Below are positions 27,901-37,223 of a stretch of DNA of 64,000 nt, in pieces; within the stretch, counting starts at the first letter, position 1; each line of letters opens with the position of its first letter. The position numbers and the translations under genes are program-made. A model generated the notes under the pieces. That model saw only the letters and a program-made list of their open reading frames with translations. It searched no databases and had not been told where the DNA came from. Where the stretch lies: NCBI GenBank assembly GCA_964498065.1, contig CAZCFZ010000008.1, positions 1 to 64,000 on the forward strand. Reading direction: 5' to 3'. Source of the DNA: FEN-1297 sp964498065 (GTDB taxonomy: Bacteria > Bacteroidota > Ignavibacteria > Ignavibacteriales > Ignavibacteriaceae).

Positions 27901-29471
27901 GACGGTTTATTTTGATTTACAAAATTAAAAGAGCCATTTAAATCCGCACCGGTAGTATCGGAGGAGGAAATTAAATTAAATGCAATATTCTTTTTTGAAG
28001 CATTAGCCGTAAATCTTAAGGTATCAATTTTATTTCCAGCAAATGTTGAGCCGTCGGCAATAAACTTTAATGATGAATTAAGCTTTTGCGGAGAGAATCC
28101 GCTGCCTTTCATTTTAATATTGGAATTTAAATTTGTAATGATCCCGGTAAATGGGAAGAGATTCAAGTTATTTGTTTTTAAATTTATGTTATATGACGGA
28201 TTTGCTTTTTTGAAATTCATCGAAGCATCAAGATGAGCGGTCCCGCCGGCCATTGCTAAAAATGCAGTTGAATTAAAATTAAGCGGATTACCTTGAAAAT
28301 TTAGAGTATCAAAACGAACTATTCCCAGATTTTTAAATGCCGGAATACCGATTGAAGGAAGTAATTGATGTATATCCGATTGGTTTACTTGCGAATCGAA
28401 AAACGAAGTGGAAATAAACATTCTACCGGGCTCTAATAAATTTCTTACTTCTCCTTTAGCTTTCAGTGAAGTATTAAGATAATTTACATCCAGATGTCTT
28501 ATAATTAATTGTCTAAAGTTCCCATAAGATTCCAAATTGACATAAGCTGTTCCCTGTAATATTTTTGTAGGAGCAATAAAAGAAGACAAATCATTAAAAT
28601 TAAATTTTTTAGCTTTCAAATTAATATTAAGCCTCGCCCTATCGATTTTTGAAAATGCAGTACTATCGAATAAATTAAAATCTTTTAGTTGAGCGCTTAG
28701 CGATAGATCTGTTGAATCGGTAATTAGGTTAAAACTGTTAACAAGTATTACCTTAGGACTAACAAAAAATTCACCGGTAAAATTTTTTAGATCAAAATTC
28801 TTCAGGTTAGGCTGAAAAGAGAATTTATCAATCTTCAATTTATATTCATTGTTTTTTATATCTGCCGAGGCACTTAGAGAAAGGTTTAAATTATTAATTC
28901 TTAAGTCATGTAAGTTGAGACTGCTGTATACCTGATTACTTTCTACTTTGTTATAATCTTGAAGTCTGAAATTAATATTCTTCAAATTTAAATCCGGAAC
29001 TTCTATCTTAAACGGAAATTTTGAATGTGAAGTATCTTTCGGAGAAGGCGGAAATAACTTTGAAACATTTAAATCTCCCGATTGATCAACCTTAAAAGCA
29101 ACCTTTGCATCGGAAATTAAAATTTTTCTGACGAAGATTCTTTTAAAAAATATTTGCAACGGACTGGTTTTTACTTCAATAAGTTTTGCATTAAGTAATG
29201 TATCCTGTCCCATATTAATTTCTGTATTTCTTAAAATGAGGGAAGTAAAAATCGTACCGTCTATTTTACCTATATTTAAATGCCCGTTTAATTCCTTATT
29301 AGCCAGAGTAATTACATTCTCTCTAAGATAATTCCGGAAAGTCGATGTTTGACTAAAGCCGAAAGCTATTAGAAAGAGAAAGAGTATAAATATCCCGATA
29401 TATAAGAATACATTAACAATTCTATGAAAGAGCGTTCGCTTTTTTAATATTTTTTCTTTGTTTTTTTTCAA
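24936..29471 (-). CDS. tamB: TamB-like translocation/assembly and lipid-transport protein
   Basis: A very long (1,511-residue) AsmA/TamB-type periplasm-spanning protein. A single N-terminal transmembrane helix lies at about 17-40. Then come more than 1,000 residues of repetitive short beta-strands (NLNLKNINFRLQDYN-like) forming the expected lipid-carrying groove. The C-terminal DUF490 domain (about 1150-1511) has the conserved ATYTNYYTPPNQE/VEVTIKLSGPLSDL and LFNKFANDFTAQ segments and ends YRFEF. Known TamB proteins partner an Omp85 protein (TamA) and move phospholipids to the outer membrane. Here an Omp85-barrel gene is two genes downstream. Confidence 0.85.
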   Translation of the reverse strand: MKKNKEKILKKRTLFHRIVNVFLYIGIFILFLFLIAFGFSQTSTFRNYLRENVITLANKELNGHLNIGKIDGTIFTSLILRNTEINMGQDTLLNAKLIEVKTSPLQIFFKRIFVRKILISDAKVAFKVDQSGDLNVSKLFPPSPKDTSHSKFPFKIEVPDLNLKNINFRLQDYNKVESNQVYSSLNLHDLRINNLNLSLSASADIKNNEYKLKIDKFSFQPNLKNFDLKNFTGEFFVSPKVILVNSFNLITDSTDLSLSAQLKDFNLFDSTAFSKIDRARLNINLKAKKFNFNDLSSFIAPTKILQGTAYVNLESYGNFRQLIIRHLDVNYLNTSLKAKGEVRNLLEPGRMFISTSFFDSQVNQSDIHQLLPSIGIPAFKNLGIVRFDTLNFQGNPLNFNSTAFLAMAGGTAHLDASMNFKKANPSYNINLKTNNLNLFPFTGIITNLNSNIKMKGSGFSPQKLNSSLKFIADGSTFAGNKIDTLRFTANASKKNIAFNLISSSDTTGADLNGSFNFVNQNKPSYELKGRVRNLNLADFTHDSSLKSNLNFKMDGSGDNFNLEKTSLFLTMELNKSMIKGVNINNARAIFDIRSNDNGERVINIISDLADITIIGKYSIQNSVSLLADEAGVLVQAVKSKIYNITNPDSSFTRQLAAGVAVLQSQKPEQMVIDSASSFKYTIEFKNFDLLSLLLGSNQLSLDGDMSGEVKTDTQGIQMSVNTNLNYLKYLDAGNIFFLSNFNIGLNLSNDYNAKSLSDIKGSLKLTADRIYEGGDFHNINLYVKLSKNIVDVNFSGRLKENIETSIDGNIDLTDDIIKLNLDTLNFKYNNFALINSGNVKINFSRDKISVDHFKLVRNNGEISMNGLLLRNGNQDLKLAIKNFSGSDITTNLLNNKSENSLGANVHMNAEIRGNYADPIMDLNFAADSVRFRKNVFGSLVSNLSYKNQNLSVDVRFLDSLIYKNMPALKISGNVPIDLAFTGVKERFKKSRPINLTLNAKDFDLGTLGNIVPQISQLNGRLKADLVLTGTPSNLNPAGQIEINNLGFRANVNNLQYTGGIKLNIKNHKIAIDSLLIANASGTPGGGVITGSGNINLNNFEIASMSAEIGGSLKVLSENSKAVSPSLYGDLVIQTNNEITYNMDSKGSFINVPIVVKEAKLTFPPRQSAYQGSGDNIFYRYVVDSTKINKNEREFENLIELSNKMNAGNIEESKEKTGTLGYSVNIKVQNEATIKFVLSREFDQSLTAVIRGNLQYDNIGGRSNTQGELNLLEGSTLQLFKTFEATGSIRFESQINNPNLNILATYTNYYTPPNQENKEEQVEVTIKLSGPLSDLSKNLTQSKNSIKVYVGSENIANNKPDPTKDVTDAIIFILFNKFANDFTAQQSQSGNGPSNALSGITSSTTASMAGSLLGGVLNQVSGGVVGGVELRNVGSITKFNLVGKVKNVRYSIGGATGGATSVFQDFSQANVMIEIPIIQNFVIRLERKDAVTQTSISNEMINELGLKYRFEF

Positions 29472-29593
29472 GAGATAAACGAAAGAGAATTAATTATAAC
29501 ATTCATTGACTTATTTTAATGAAAGCCAATATAAATTCAATGTGTCTTTTAGTTAAGATATTATTCTTTATTATATCAGACTAAAAGTAATTC

Positions 29594-30079
29594 TTAATTT
29601 TTACTTTTATATCTATCTAAAATGGATTTAATTATATTCGAAGTTGACTGATTATTTACAAACTCTATGGTTTTAACTTCTCCGCCTCCGGCTTCAACAA
29701 TATCTCTGCCTATAATTTTATCCATCGGCCAGTCTGCACCTTTTACTAAAATGTCCGGGATGAGTTCCCGAATCAACCGTGCAGGAGTATCTTCATCAAA
29801 TATGGTTACATAGTTCACTGGTTTTAAATTCGACAAAATAAACACTCTTTCATTTTCCAGTAATATAGGACGCTTATCTCCTTTTATTCTGCTCACGGAA
29901 GCATCACTGTTCAATCCTACAATTAAAACGTCTCCTAACGCTTTTGCTTTTGAAAGATAATCGACATGACCTGCATGTATAAGATCGAAACAGCCGTTTG
30001 TAAAAACCACTTTAAGATTTTCTTCTTTTAGTTTTCTGCGGATAGCTTTTATTTCTTCTAAAGTTTTTAATCCGTCCAT
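29594..30079 (-). CDS. rfaE2: D-glycero-beta-D-manno-heptose 1-phosphate adenylyltransferase
   Basis: A 161-residue nucleotidyltransferase of the cytidylyltransferase superfamily that activates heptose-1-phosphate to ADP-heptose for LPS core synthesis. The signature is VVFTNGCFDLIHAGHVDYLS (residues about 24-43, with H-x-G-H), then NSDASVSRIKGDKRPI and LIRELIPDILVKGADW. It is the separate counterpart of the C-terminal half of E. coli HldE. It overlaps the rfaE1 stop by one base (TAATG), so the two are co-expressed. Confidence 0.93.
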   Translation of the reverse strand: MDGLKTLEEIKAIRRKLKEENLKVVFTNGCFDLIHAGHVDYLSKAKALGDVLIVGLNSDASVSRIKGDKRPILLENERVFILSNLKPVNYVTIFDEDTPARLIRELIPDILVKGADWPMDKIIGRDIVEAGGGEVKTIEFVNNQSTSNIIKSILDRYKSKN

Positions 30080-31071
30080 TATCTTTCTTCCAAAACAGTA
30101 TCGAATAACTTATCAAGCTCAATCGGGACGATACCCACTTCTTCACAAACCAAACCGCCGGCATAATTAGCAAGGTAGGAGGCTTCCATAATATTTGCAC
30201 CTGTAGCAATAGCCATTGTTAATGTTGAAATAACCGTATCACCTGCACCCGAAACATCAGCTACTTTACGCGCTTTTGTAGGCATGCGTTTTTCCGCCAT
30301 TCCCTTTTCGAAAACCGCAATACCGCCTTCGCCAAGAGTAAGCAGAATATTTTTTGCATTTAATTTTTCAAGAAGTTTTCTGCCGACTTCGGAAATATCT
30401 TCGTCGTTTTTAATTTTTATGCCAAGAACATCTTCAGCCTCTTTACGATTGGGTTTAAAAACAGTTACATTTTTATATGCAAAGAAATTATTAAACTTGG
30501 GATCAACAGTTATAAGAATTTTATTATTATTAGCTAAGGTTATTATCTTTTCGATTAATGAAGGAGTAAGGACTCCTTTGTTATAATCCTGTAAAATTAT
30601 TCCGTCAAGTTGCTTGATATTTTCCCGAATATAATTAAAAACCTTATTTTGAGTTTCTTTATTCAGATACTGCTTACTTTCTTTATCTATCCTTACTACA
30701 TGCTGACTGTCGGCGATAACCCTTGTTTTTGCAGTTGTCGGTCTCGATTCATCGACGATTATTCCATCATCTATAATTCCGCTTTCAGTTATTAATGAAG
30801 AAAAAATTGTTCCGTAATTATCATATCCAATAACACCGATAGGTCTTGGTATACCTCCCAGTTTCAGTATGTTTAATGCAACATTTGCAGCTCCGCCGAA
30901 TCTATAAAATTCATTTTCTACTTCCACAACAGGAACCGGAGCTTCGGGAGAAATTCTTTTTACATCACCCCGGAAATAACAATCGAGCATCATATCGCCC
31001 ACAACTGCTATTTTTAATCCTTTAAATTTTGATTTTAATGTATTAAGCCTTTTAGTAGAAAGATTTACCAT
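30079..31071 (-). CDS. rfaE1: D-glycero-beta-D-manno-heptose-7-phosphate kinase
   Basis: A PfkB-family sugar kinase equivalent to the N-terminal half of HldE, which phosphorylates heptose-7-phosphate at C1. It shows VVGDMMLDCYFRGDVKRISPEAPVPVVEV (residues 24-52), the FGGAANVALNI substrate motif, IVDESRPTTAKTRVI, and the PfkB signature 2 (DVSGAGDTVIS, with catalytic Asp in G-A-G-D). The 330-residue length fits the stand-alone kinase. It leads the run rfaE1-rfaE2, followed after 122 bases by tamB. This predicts a heptose-containing LPS or glycan. Confidence 0.94.
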   Translation of the reverse strand: MVNLSTKRLNTLKSKFKGLKIAVVGDMMLDCYFRGDVKRISPEAPVPVVEVENEFYRFGGAANVALNILKLGGIPRPIGVIGYDNYGTIFSSLITESGIIDDGIIVDESRPTTAKTRVIADSQHVVRIDKESKQYLNKETQNKVFNYIRENIKQLDGIILQDYNKGVLTPSLIEKIITLANNNKILITVDPKFNNFFAYKNVTVFKPNRKEAEDVLGIKIKNDEDISEVGRKLLEKLNAKNILLTLGEGGIAVFEKGMAEKRMPTKARKVADVSGAGDTVISTLTMAIATGANIMEASYLANYAGGLVCEEVGIVPIELDKLFDTVLEER

Positions 31072-31164
31072 TATTTAATAATCCATTAGTTTAAAAGAAT
31101 AAAAGTAAAGATAATGATAAAATCTTTTGAGTAAAAGTTAGATATTTGCGGGTAATAAAAGAAA

Positions 31165-31189
31165 AAGGGAGCTAAAAACTAGCTCCCTT
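31165..31189 (-). terminator. Intrinsic terminator
   Basis: AAGGGAGCTA pairs perfectly with TAGCTCCCTT around a five-base loop. On the minus strand it is followed by TTTCTTTTATT. It lies 20 bases past the stop codon of the triple-repeat T9SS gene. Confidence 0.8.
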
Positions 31190-31208
31190 AATTGAAATTT
31201 TTACTGGG

Positions 31209-34200
31209 TTATTTCATTAAAATTAATTTTTTAGCCGATTGGAAATTTTGTTTTCCATCCGTCGATTTAACATCAATTGTATAGAAATAAACACCGGAAG
31301 CTAAATTTAATGCATTAAAAACAACTTCATGATAGCCGGTTTGTTCTACATTATTAACTAAAGTTGTTACTAATTGACCTAGTAAATTATATACAGACAA
31401 TTTTACTTTAGATTCGGAAGGAAGAGCATATCTAATAGTAGTTGACGGGTTAAACGGATTAGGATAATTTTGACTTAATGAGAATTCTTTTGGAACATTA
31501 TTTAATCCGTTGTTCTTAAAGCCGGTAACCCATCCGGTAGAATCTGCAAATTCTATGTCATCAAGATAATAAGCGCCAGAATTTGCATAAACACCTATTC
31601 TGATAAGTACATTCTTCGTTCTAAAATCATGATCAGCTAGGGCTAGGGAATATAAACCATGTGTATAATCTCCGCTAAAGTACTGCTGTGGAAATTTATA
31701 CCAATTTTGCCCTCCGTCACTAGAAGCATCCAAGCGGTAATAGCCGCCGCCGCCATCATTCCTTTTCACCCAGAAAGAAACATATGGTTTAGGTGCATTT
31801 GATAAATCTGTTACTCCTCTTAAAGTAATAAAATTCCACTGGCCATTGTTCTGTGGGCAATACCAAACTTGTTGACCGCTACGGGCATTTGCAATACTAA
31901 TTTTATATATGCCGGCAATCCAATATGTTTTAGAATCGCTATCTACTTCAACACTATCGATAAATGGTATAGCGGTAATTTTCTTATTGTCCATAATTTG
32001 AATATCATCCAAATGCCATCCATCCTGCTGAATCCCAGGTCCATTTGAGCCGACAGTAAATCTTAAAAATGCTGCAGACTGTTGCGAAAGAGCGCCTAAG
32101 TCAAATTCTTCTGCTTCCCAAATACCGCCGCTATTTCCGGTAAATGATGCTAAAGGAATATTAACATCAGTACCATTACCCCAAGTAGAATTATCAGAAG
32201 AATAATCGACGTAGCCATAATCATAGTTTTGTTCAAATGAATATTTATGGTTAAACTTAAGCAGCGGCCTTACAATTGAGGATAAATTCATTTGAACTAC
32301 TAATCTTCTATCTGAATTTGCAGCATAATTGCCATTAGGAGAATCTTCAAATGCGTGAGTTTTAGAATGTGATGTATCTGCAGAATCCGCCTGAGTAACA
32401 GTCCATGGAATATCTGCTGCCCATTTATAATCAGTATCTTCAGTACCTTCAAAAGTTTCTGTAAATGGTGCAACTTCGGGTATAACATTAAATTGAGTTT
32501 TATTATCTGCTTTATCTGAACCTTGATTTACAAGTTGCTGTGAATCTTGTTCATAAATCTTTGCATAGTATGTGGTATTATTTGCAAACGTTAAATCAGT
32601 TAGAATAGTATCTGTAGTATTTTGATTTGTTATATCAAAAACCCTACTCTCATAGTGTCCATTTATTTCAGTAGGAGCGTAAAATCCTACATTATCGGTG
32701 CTATTGTTGTTATCATTATTTAGTTTATTTTGATCTGTAGATACAACAATCCTATAAAAACTAAAATCACTAGCAGTTGATTTACCCCACTTAAACTCCA
32801 TTCCATTATTTGTAGGATTGAGCATTACAAATGATTGAGGAGTAGGTGCATTATCAATTAGAATATCATCAATATAATATTTACCGGAAGGAGCATAACA
32901 GCCTATTCTTACCATAACATTGTTTTCCCTATAATTATATAAAGACGCCTGTATCCTGATATAACTACCACTAAAATATGTTTGATTTCTTATTGAATGC
33001 CAACTAATACCACCGTCATCTGAAGCTTCAACCCTTACATATCCTCCACTTTTATCATCTCTTTGTACCCAAAATTGAATATATGGATTTGGAGTACTCG
33101 ACAAATTAATCGGACCTCCTAGAGTTAAATTTTCCCAATCATCATCTGGACCGCTACATTGTGGTAAATACCATACCTGGCTATCTCCAGAATGATCACC
33201 AGCTATTTTTATACTCCAAGCCCCTGGTATCCATTTCTTTTGAGAAGTGGTATCAACACTTACATCATCAAAAAATGGGAATGCTGTAGTTCTGGTATTA
33301 TTATAGATTTGAATATCATCTAGATGCCATCCATCTTGCTGAACACCAGCACCATTCGAAGTAGTTTTGAATGCTATTAAACCACCTGAAGTGCCTTTAA
33401 GTATCCCAGCATCAAAATCCCTTGTTTCCCATAATCCCCCGGTGCTCCCAGTAAAACTTGCAAGTTTGGTCCAGTGACCACCATCGTCAGAAGACATATA
33501 AAGACTACCAAAATCATAATTCTGCTCATAAGAATATTTTTGGTTAAATCTTAGAACAGGTTGCTGTATGTTGCCGAAATTCACCTTCATTACTAAATTT
33601 CTATCAGCATTAGCTGGATAGTTTCCGCCTGGTGAATCTTCATAAGCATGAGTAGCGCTATGCCCAGCATCCGAAGCATCATCGGTAGTAATTGCCCAGG
33701 GAATATCAGCTGCTAATTTATAACTCGATTCAAAAGTTTCCGTAAAAGGTGCCGTCTCTGTTGTCATTGTAAATGTTGTTGTTGCATCGGCCCTATCAGA
33801 TCCTTGATTTACAAGTTGCAGAGTATCCTGTTCATAAATCTTACCATAATATATTGAATTAGTAAAAGTAAGGTCAGTTAAAACAGTATCTATTGTTGCT
33901 TTATTAGTAATATCAAAAACTCTTGTTTCAGTACGTGCATTTATATCTGTTTCAGCATAGAAGCCTAGAGTACCATTATAATTATTAAGATCATTATTTA
34001 GCATGTTTTGGTTAGTTGATAAAACGATTCTATAAAAACCAAAATCACTTGCAGTTGACTGTCCCCATTTCACTTCCAATCCGTTATTAGTAGGATTAAG
34101 CAACACAAATGACTGAGGAGTTGGTGCATTATCAATTAATATATCATCAACATAAATTGAAGAACCTGTATAGCAGCCTATTCTTATTAATATGTTGCTT

Positions 34201-34646
34201 TCTCGATAATTGTATAATGAACCCTGTACACGAATATAAGAAGAACCGCTAAAATAAGTCTGGCCCAATATTGTACCCCAAGATGAACCAGCATCGGTGG
34301 AAGCTTCTATTCTAATATATCCACCACCTCCATCCGACGTTCTTACCCAGCACTGTAAATAGGGATTAGGCGTACTGGATAAATTCATTCCACTTGATAA
34401 AGTCAAGGAACTCCATGCATTTTTCTGCTGCATAACCCAGGCTTGAGTTCCACTTTTTGAGCTCACAGTTTTAATCAGCCACTGTGAGGCGTCGCGCGTC
34501 CAGTTTGCATATGACGCTGTTGTATCTTCTGCATTATCAAAGAAAGGAAATGCTGTTGTAACTTTATTTATCTTTTGAGCACTAACCATAGAATAAGATA
34601 AAAAGATCAACAGCATACACAGTTTAAAAGTATTTAATCTAAACAT
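31209..34646 (-). CDS. T9SS-exported protein with three MAM/jelly-roll-like repeats
   Basis: A 1,145-residue secreted protein. The signal peptide covers 1-23 (MVSAQ). Three tandem modules each end in a Y-x-D-D-I-x-I/F-x-D-N motif: A (about 35-172, IYVDDILIDNAPTPQ), B (about 455-600, YYIDDILIDNAPTPQ) and C (about 905-1050, YYLDDIEFADS). Between them are near-identical linkers (NPTNNGLEVKWG against NPTNNGMEFKWG) and a second repeated module beginning PFTETFE and ending GWHLDDIQI. A T9SS type A domain closes the protein (LSQNYPNPFNPSTTI). These modules resemble MAM/immune-inhibitor-A-type carbohydrate or protein-binding folds. No protease or glycosidase residues are seen. Likely an adhesive or surface-layer-like protein. 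Confidence 0.75.
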   Translation of the reverse strand: MFRLNTFKLCMLLIFLSYSMVSAQKINKVTTAFPFFDNAEDTTASYANWTRDASQWLIKTVSSKSGTQAWVMQQKNAWSSLTLSSGMNLSSTPNPYLQCWVRTSDGGGGYIRIEASTDAGSSWGTILGQTYFSGSSYIRVQGSLYNYRESNILIRIGCYTGSSIYVDDILIDNAPTPQSFVLLNPTNNGLEVKWGQSTASDFGFYRIVLSTNQNMLNNDLNNYNGTLGFYAETDINARTETRVFDITNKATIDTVLTDLTFTNSIYYGKIYEQDTLQLVNQGSDRADATTTFTMTTETAPFTETFESSYKLAADIPWAITTDDASDAGHSATHAYEDSPGGNYPANADRNLVMKVNFGNIQQPVLRFNQKYSYEQNYDFGSLYMSSDDGGHWTKLASFTGSTGGLWETRDFDAGILKGTSGGLIAFKTTSNGAGVQQDGWHLDDIQIYNNTRTTAFPFFDDVSVDTTSQKKWIPGAWSIKIAGDHSGDSQVWYLPQCSGPDDDWENLTLGGPINLSSTPNPYIQFWVQRDDKSGGYVRVEASDDGGISWHSIRNQTYFSGSYIRIQASLYNYRENNVMVRIGCYAPSGKYYIDDILIDNAPTPQSFVMLNPTNNGMEFKWGKSTASDFSFYRIVVSTDQNKLNNDNNNSTDNVGFYAPTEINGHYESRVFDITNQNTTDTILTDLTFANNTTYYAKIYEQDSQQLVNQGSDKADNKTQFNVIPEVAPFTETFEGTEDTDYKWAADIPWTVTQADSADTSHSKTHAFEDSPNGNYAANSDRRLVVQMNLSSIVRPLLKFNHKYSFEQNYDYGYVDYSSDNSTWGNGTDVNIPLASFTGNSGGIWEAEEFDLGALSQQSAAFLRFTVGSNGPGIQQDGWHLDDIQIMDNKKITAIPFIDSVEVDSDSKTYWIAGIYKISIANARSGQQVWYCPQNNGQWNFITLRGVTDLSNAPKPYVSFWVKRNDGGGGYYRLDASSDGGQNWYKFPQQYFSGDYTHGLYSLALADHDFRTKNVLIRIGVYANSGAYYLDDIEFADSTGWVTGFKNNGLNNVPKEFSLSQNYPNPFNPSTTIRYALPSESKVKLSVYNLLGQLVTTLVNNVEQTGYHEVVFNALNLASGVYFYTIDVKSTDGKQNFQSAKKLILMK

Positions 34647-35209
34647 ATAACCGCCTAAATGTTGTTAATAAATGAATTATTAATTTCCTACAATGAGCTG
34701 TTTTAAAATGTTCCGCAAAAAACATTAACGGTATGAACTAAGAATCCAGAAAAATGAAATTGTAAGTAATGTTTAACAATGTTGTTGTTGTCTCAATTAC
34801 CGTATGCAATTGGTTATTAGTTTTATTCCAACTTTCTGTAATAAATAACTTTTACTACTTTTATCTATTTATTGTACAATAAGTTAAATTCATTGAATAT
34901 AAGATCAATTTAAACCCATACTATTTAAATCCCCTGTTTAGGGTAATTTCCATTTAGATAATCAAAAAATACTTTCCTCTATCAATAAATATTTCTTAGA
35001 ATTTATGGTAAATTAAACTGGATAAGAATATGTATTGAAACTATTTAATATTTAGATATGTCTGAACGTGGGATTAGAGAGCAAATTAAATGATTTATTC
35101 TGTATTTAGTTTTGATTTAATTTTTTTATAAGTTGATTGATTTTAGGACTTTTAAAATTATCAATTTAAAGTTTATGAATGGAAACTATTTTTTTTATTA
35201 TGTTATATT
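34647..35209. other. Intergenic stretch
   Basis: 563 very AT-rich bases between two minus-strand genes. It must contain the promoter of the T9SS gene ending at 31209. I see no gene, RNA, strong hairpin or repeat in it. Confidence 0.4.
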
Positions 35210-36346
35210 TTATCTTTTTATTCTCCTATACCTTTTTAGCGATTCTTGCTTAGAAGGTTTAATTTTCTTCCCGGGCCATTTTGCCAACGGATTCTCTATT
35301 TGCACCTTTGTTAAACCGTCATCCGTTCCGATCCACATATTAGTTCCGTCAAAGTACAAACACAAAATCTTTGAAGATTCAATATTAATGTCATTTAGAT
35401 TTATCGGTGTAACCTTGTCCGTAAGTCTATCAATTAAAACCAGACCTCTTCCGTAATCTTTCTTTTCTTTTTTATCGAAATAATATACTCCGGCCCAAAT
35501 TTTATTACCTGTTCTTTCAAGACAATAAATTCCATTGGCAGGCAAACCTTCTCTCATAGAAATTCTTTCCCATGAATGATCCCTATTATAAAGATAAATA
35601 CCTCCGACATTAAAATTCGGATTTTGATAACTTATAAACTCATCGGTACCGAACCAGACCCTCTCCGGATCGAATAACATATCGGATATAGAAACCGAAT
35701 TACCTTCATTTAAAAAACCGCCGTCCTTATTATTTATGTAAAGCCAAGCATTTTTATTATTGGCGTTCATTTTTTTCCGGTACCTAAAAACTCCCGATTC
35801 CGTACCAAACCATACCAGACTATCGCCATCGAGTCTGATTGACTTTATATTGTCGGATTTAGCATCTCTTCCTTGAGTTAAAACAAAATCAGTAAATTTC
35901 TGCCTTCTAACATCGAACCTTGTAAGATTTTCAAATCTGCCGATCCACAAAACATTTTGAGACGGATCATAACACAACGCACGAATCCAGTTTCCCATCT
36001 CGCCGCCGAGTCTGAACTTCCTTTTTCTCCAATGATGTGTTCTAATCGTATAAATATATAATCCGTCCGCTGCGCCGGCCCATACGTAATTTTTATTTGC
36101 CGCAATAGTAAAGAAAAAATCAGATTCCCCGTTTTTATTTTTAGTAGAATAGTTTATCCATTTATTATTACTTTTATTAAATTTATATATACCCTGCCCG
36201 TACGTTGAAATCCATAAATAGTTGCCTACATCGACAATACACGTAATCATCGCACCGTTAAGATATTTTTGGGATGGAACCAGCGGGAAAACGAAATAAG
36301 AATTTATAATTAAAAAAATAAGTAATAAGAAAAGTCGAATCTTCAT
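35210..36346 (-). CDS. Exported seven-bladed regulator-type propeller protein
   Basis: 378 residues from the ATG at 36346; a GTG 15 bases upstream (36361) is also possible but has no better ribosome-binding site. A hydrophobic export signal spans the first 22 residues. Seven W-x-G/W-I-x-T blade motifs are visible in order: LWISTYGQGIYKF, VWAGAADGLYIY, LWIGRFENLTRF, VWFGTESGVFRY, VWFGTDEFISY, IWAGVYYFD and MWIGTDDGLTKV. Such blades are the sensor part of hybrid two-component (Reg_prop) proteins, but here no Y_Y_Y, kinase or DNA-binding domain follows. The tail is short and basic (GKKIKPSKQESLKRYRRIKR). Probably a periplasmic or surface binding protein. Confidence 0.7.
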   Translation of the reverse strand: MKIRLFLLLIFLIINSYFVFPLVPSQKYLNGAMITCIVDVGNYLWISTYGQGIYKFNKSNNKWINYSTKNKNGESDFFFTIAANKNYVWAGAADGLYIYTIRTHHWRKRKFRLGGEMGNWIRALCYDPSQNVLWIGRFENLTRFDVRRQKFTDFVLTQGRDAKSDNIKSIRLDGDSLVWFGTESGVFRYRKKMNANNKNAWLYINNKDGGFLNEGNSVSISDMLFDPERVWFGTDEFISYQNPNFNVGGIYLYNRDHSWERISMREGLPANGIYCLERTGNKIWAGVYYFDKKEKKDYGRGLVLIDRLTDKVTPINLNDINIESSKILCLYFDGTNMWIGTDDGLTKVQIENPLAKWPGKKIKPSKQESLKRYRRIKR

Positions 36347-36382
36347 AAATATATAATTCACTAATATGGAATTCTTATCTCG

Positions 36383-37198
36383 TCAATAACTTTCTTCTTC
36401 GGAAGGAAATTTATTCTGTTTAACATCTTCGATATAATTTTTTACCGCGTTCGAAATTTCATGTGCAAGTTCCGCATAGTATCTTACAAATCTAGGATGG
36501 AAGTCGGTATTCAATCCAAGCATATCCGGCGTAACCAGAATCTGTCCATCGCAAAAAGCTCCTGCTCCAATACCAATTGTAGGTATGTGCAGCTTTTCAG
36601 AGATTTTTTTCCCAAGTTGTGCGGGAACCTTTTCCACCACTACGGCAAATGCACCTGCCTGTTCAATTGCAACGGCATCTTCCAAAATTTCCATTGCTTC
36701 TTCTTCGTTTCTTCCTCTTTCGCGATAACTTCCGAATTGATGGATACTCTGAGGAGTTAAGCCAATATGTCCGACAACGGGGATACCCGCATCTGTTATT
36801 TTTTTAATTGTGTCGGCAACCCTTAAGCCGCCTTCCAGCTTTACCGCACCGGCTGGTGTTTCTTTCATTATCCGGCCGGCATTTCTAAAACCTTCATCCG
36901 CACCCAGCTGATAAGACATGAAAGGCATATCAACTACCACCAAAGCTCTGCTGACTCCTTTAGAAACAGCTTTTGTATGATAGATCATTTCATCCATTGT
37001 TACGGGCAATGTAGTATCATTTCCCTGAAATACGTTGCCCAATGAATCACCAACTAATATTACATCTATTCCGGCTTCATCCAAAATTTTTGCAGTTATA
37101 AAATCGTAGGCTGTTAAAGCAGATATCTTTATACCTTTCTTCTTTAAAAGATATAAGGTCTTTGTTGTAACACGTTTAATTTCTTTTTCTGTACTCAT
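36383..37198 (-). CDS. panB: 3-methyl-2-oxobutanoate hydroxymethyltransferase
   Basis: Ketopantoate hydroxymethyltransferase, the first committed step of pantothenate/CoA synthesis, using 5,10-methylene-THF. Family segments: ISALTAYDFITAKILDEAGIDVILVGDSLGNVFQG (about 21-55), MPFMSYQ, AGAVKLEGG (about 116-124), GIPVVGHIGLTPQSIHQFG, and the late IPTIGIGAGAFCDGQILVTPDMLG. The 271-residue length is standard. It sits 25 bases after the lipoyl gene. No panC or panD is in the window. Confidence 0.96.
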   Translation of the reverse strand: MSTEKEIKRVTTKTLYLLKKKGIKISALTAYDFITAKILDEAGIDVILVGDSLGNVFQGNDTTLPVTMDEMIYHTKAVSKGVSRALVVVDMPFMSYQLGADEGFRNAGRIMKETPAGAVKLEGGLRVADTIKKITDAGIPVVGHIGLTPQSIHQFGSYRERGRNEEEAMEILEDAVAIEQAGAFAVVVEKVPAQLGKKISEKLHIPTIGIGAGAFCDGQILVTPDMLGLNTDFHPRFVRYYAELAHEISNAVKNYIEDVKQNKFPSEEESY

Positions 37199-37223
37199 TA
37201 TTGATAAAAGACTTTTATAATTA

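Noticed and set aside
24936..29471. A large adhesin instead of TamB
   Set aside because: A single N-terminal membrane helix, repetitive short strands, and the C-terminal DUF490-type ending fit TamB/AsmA.
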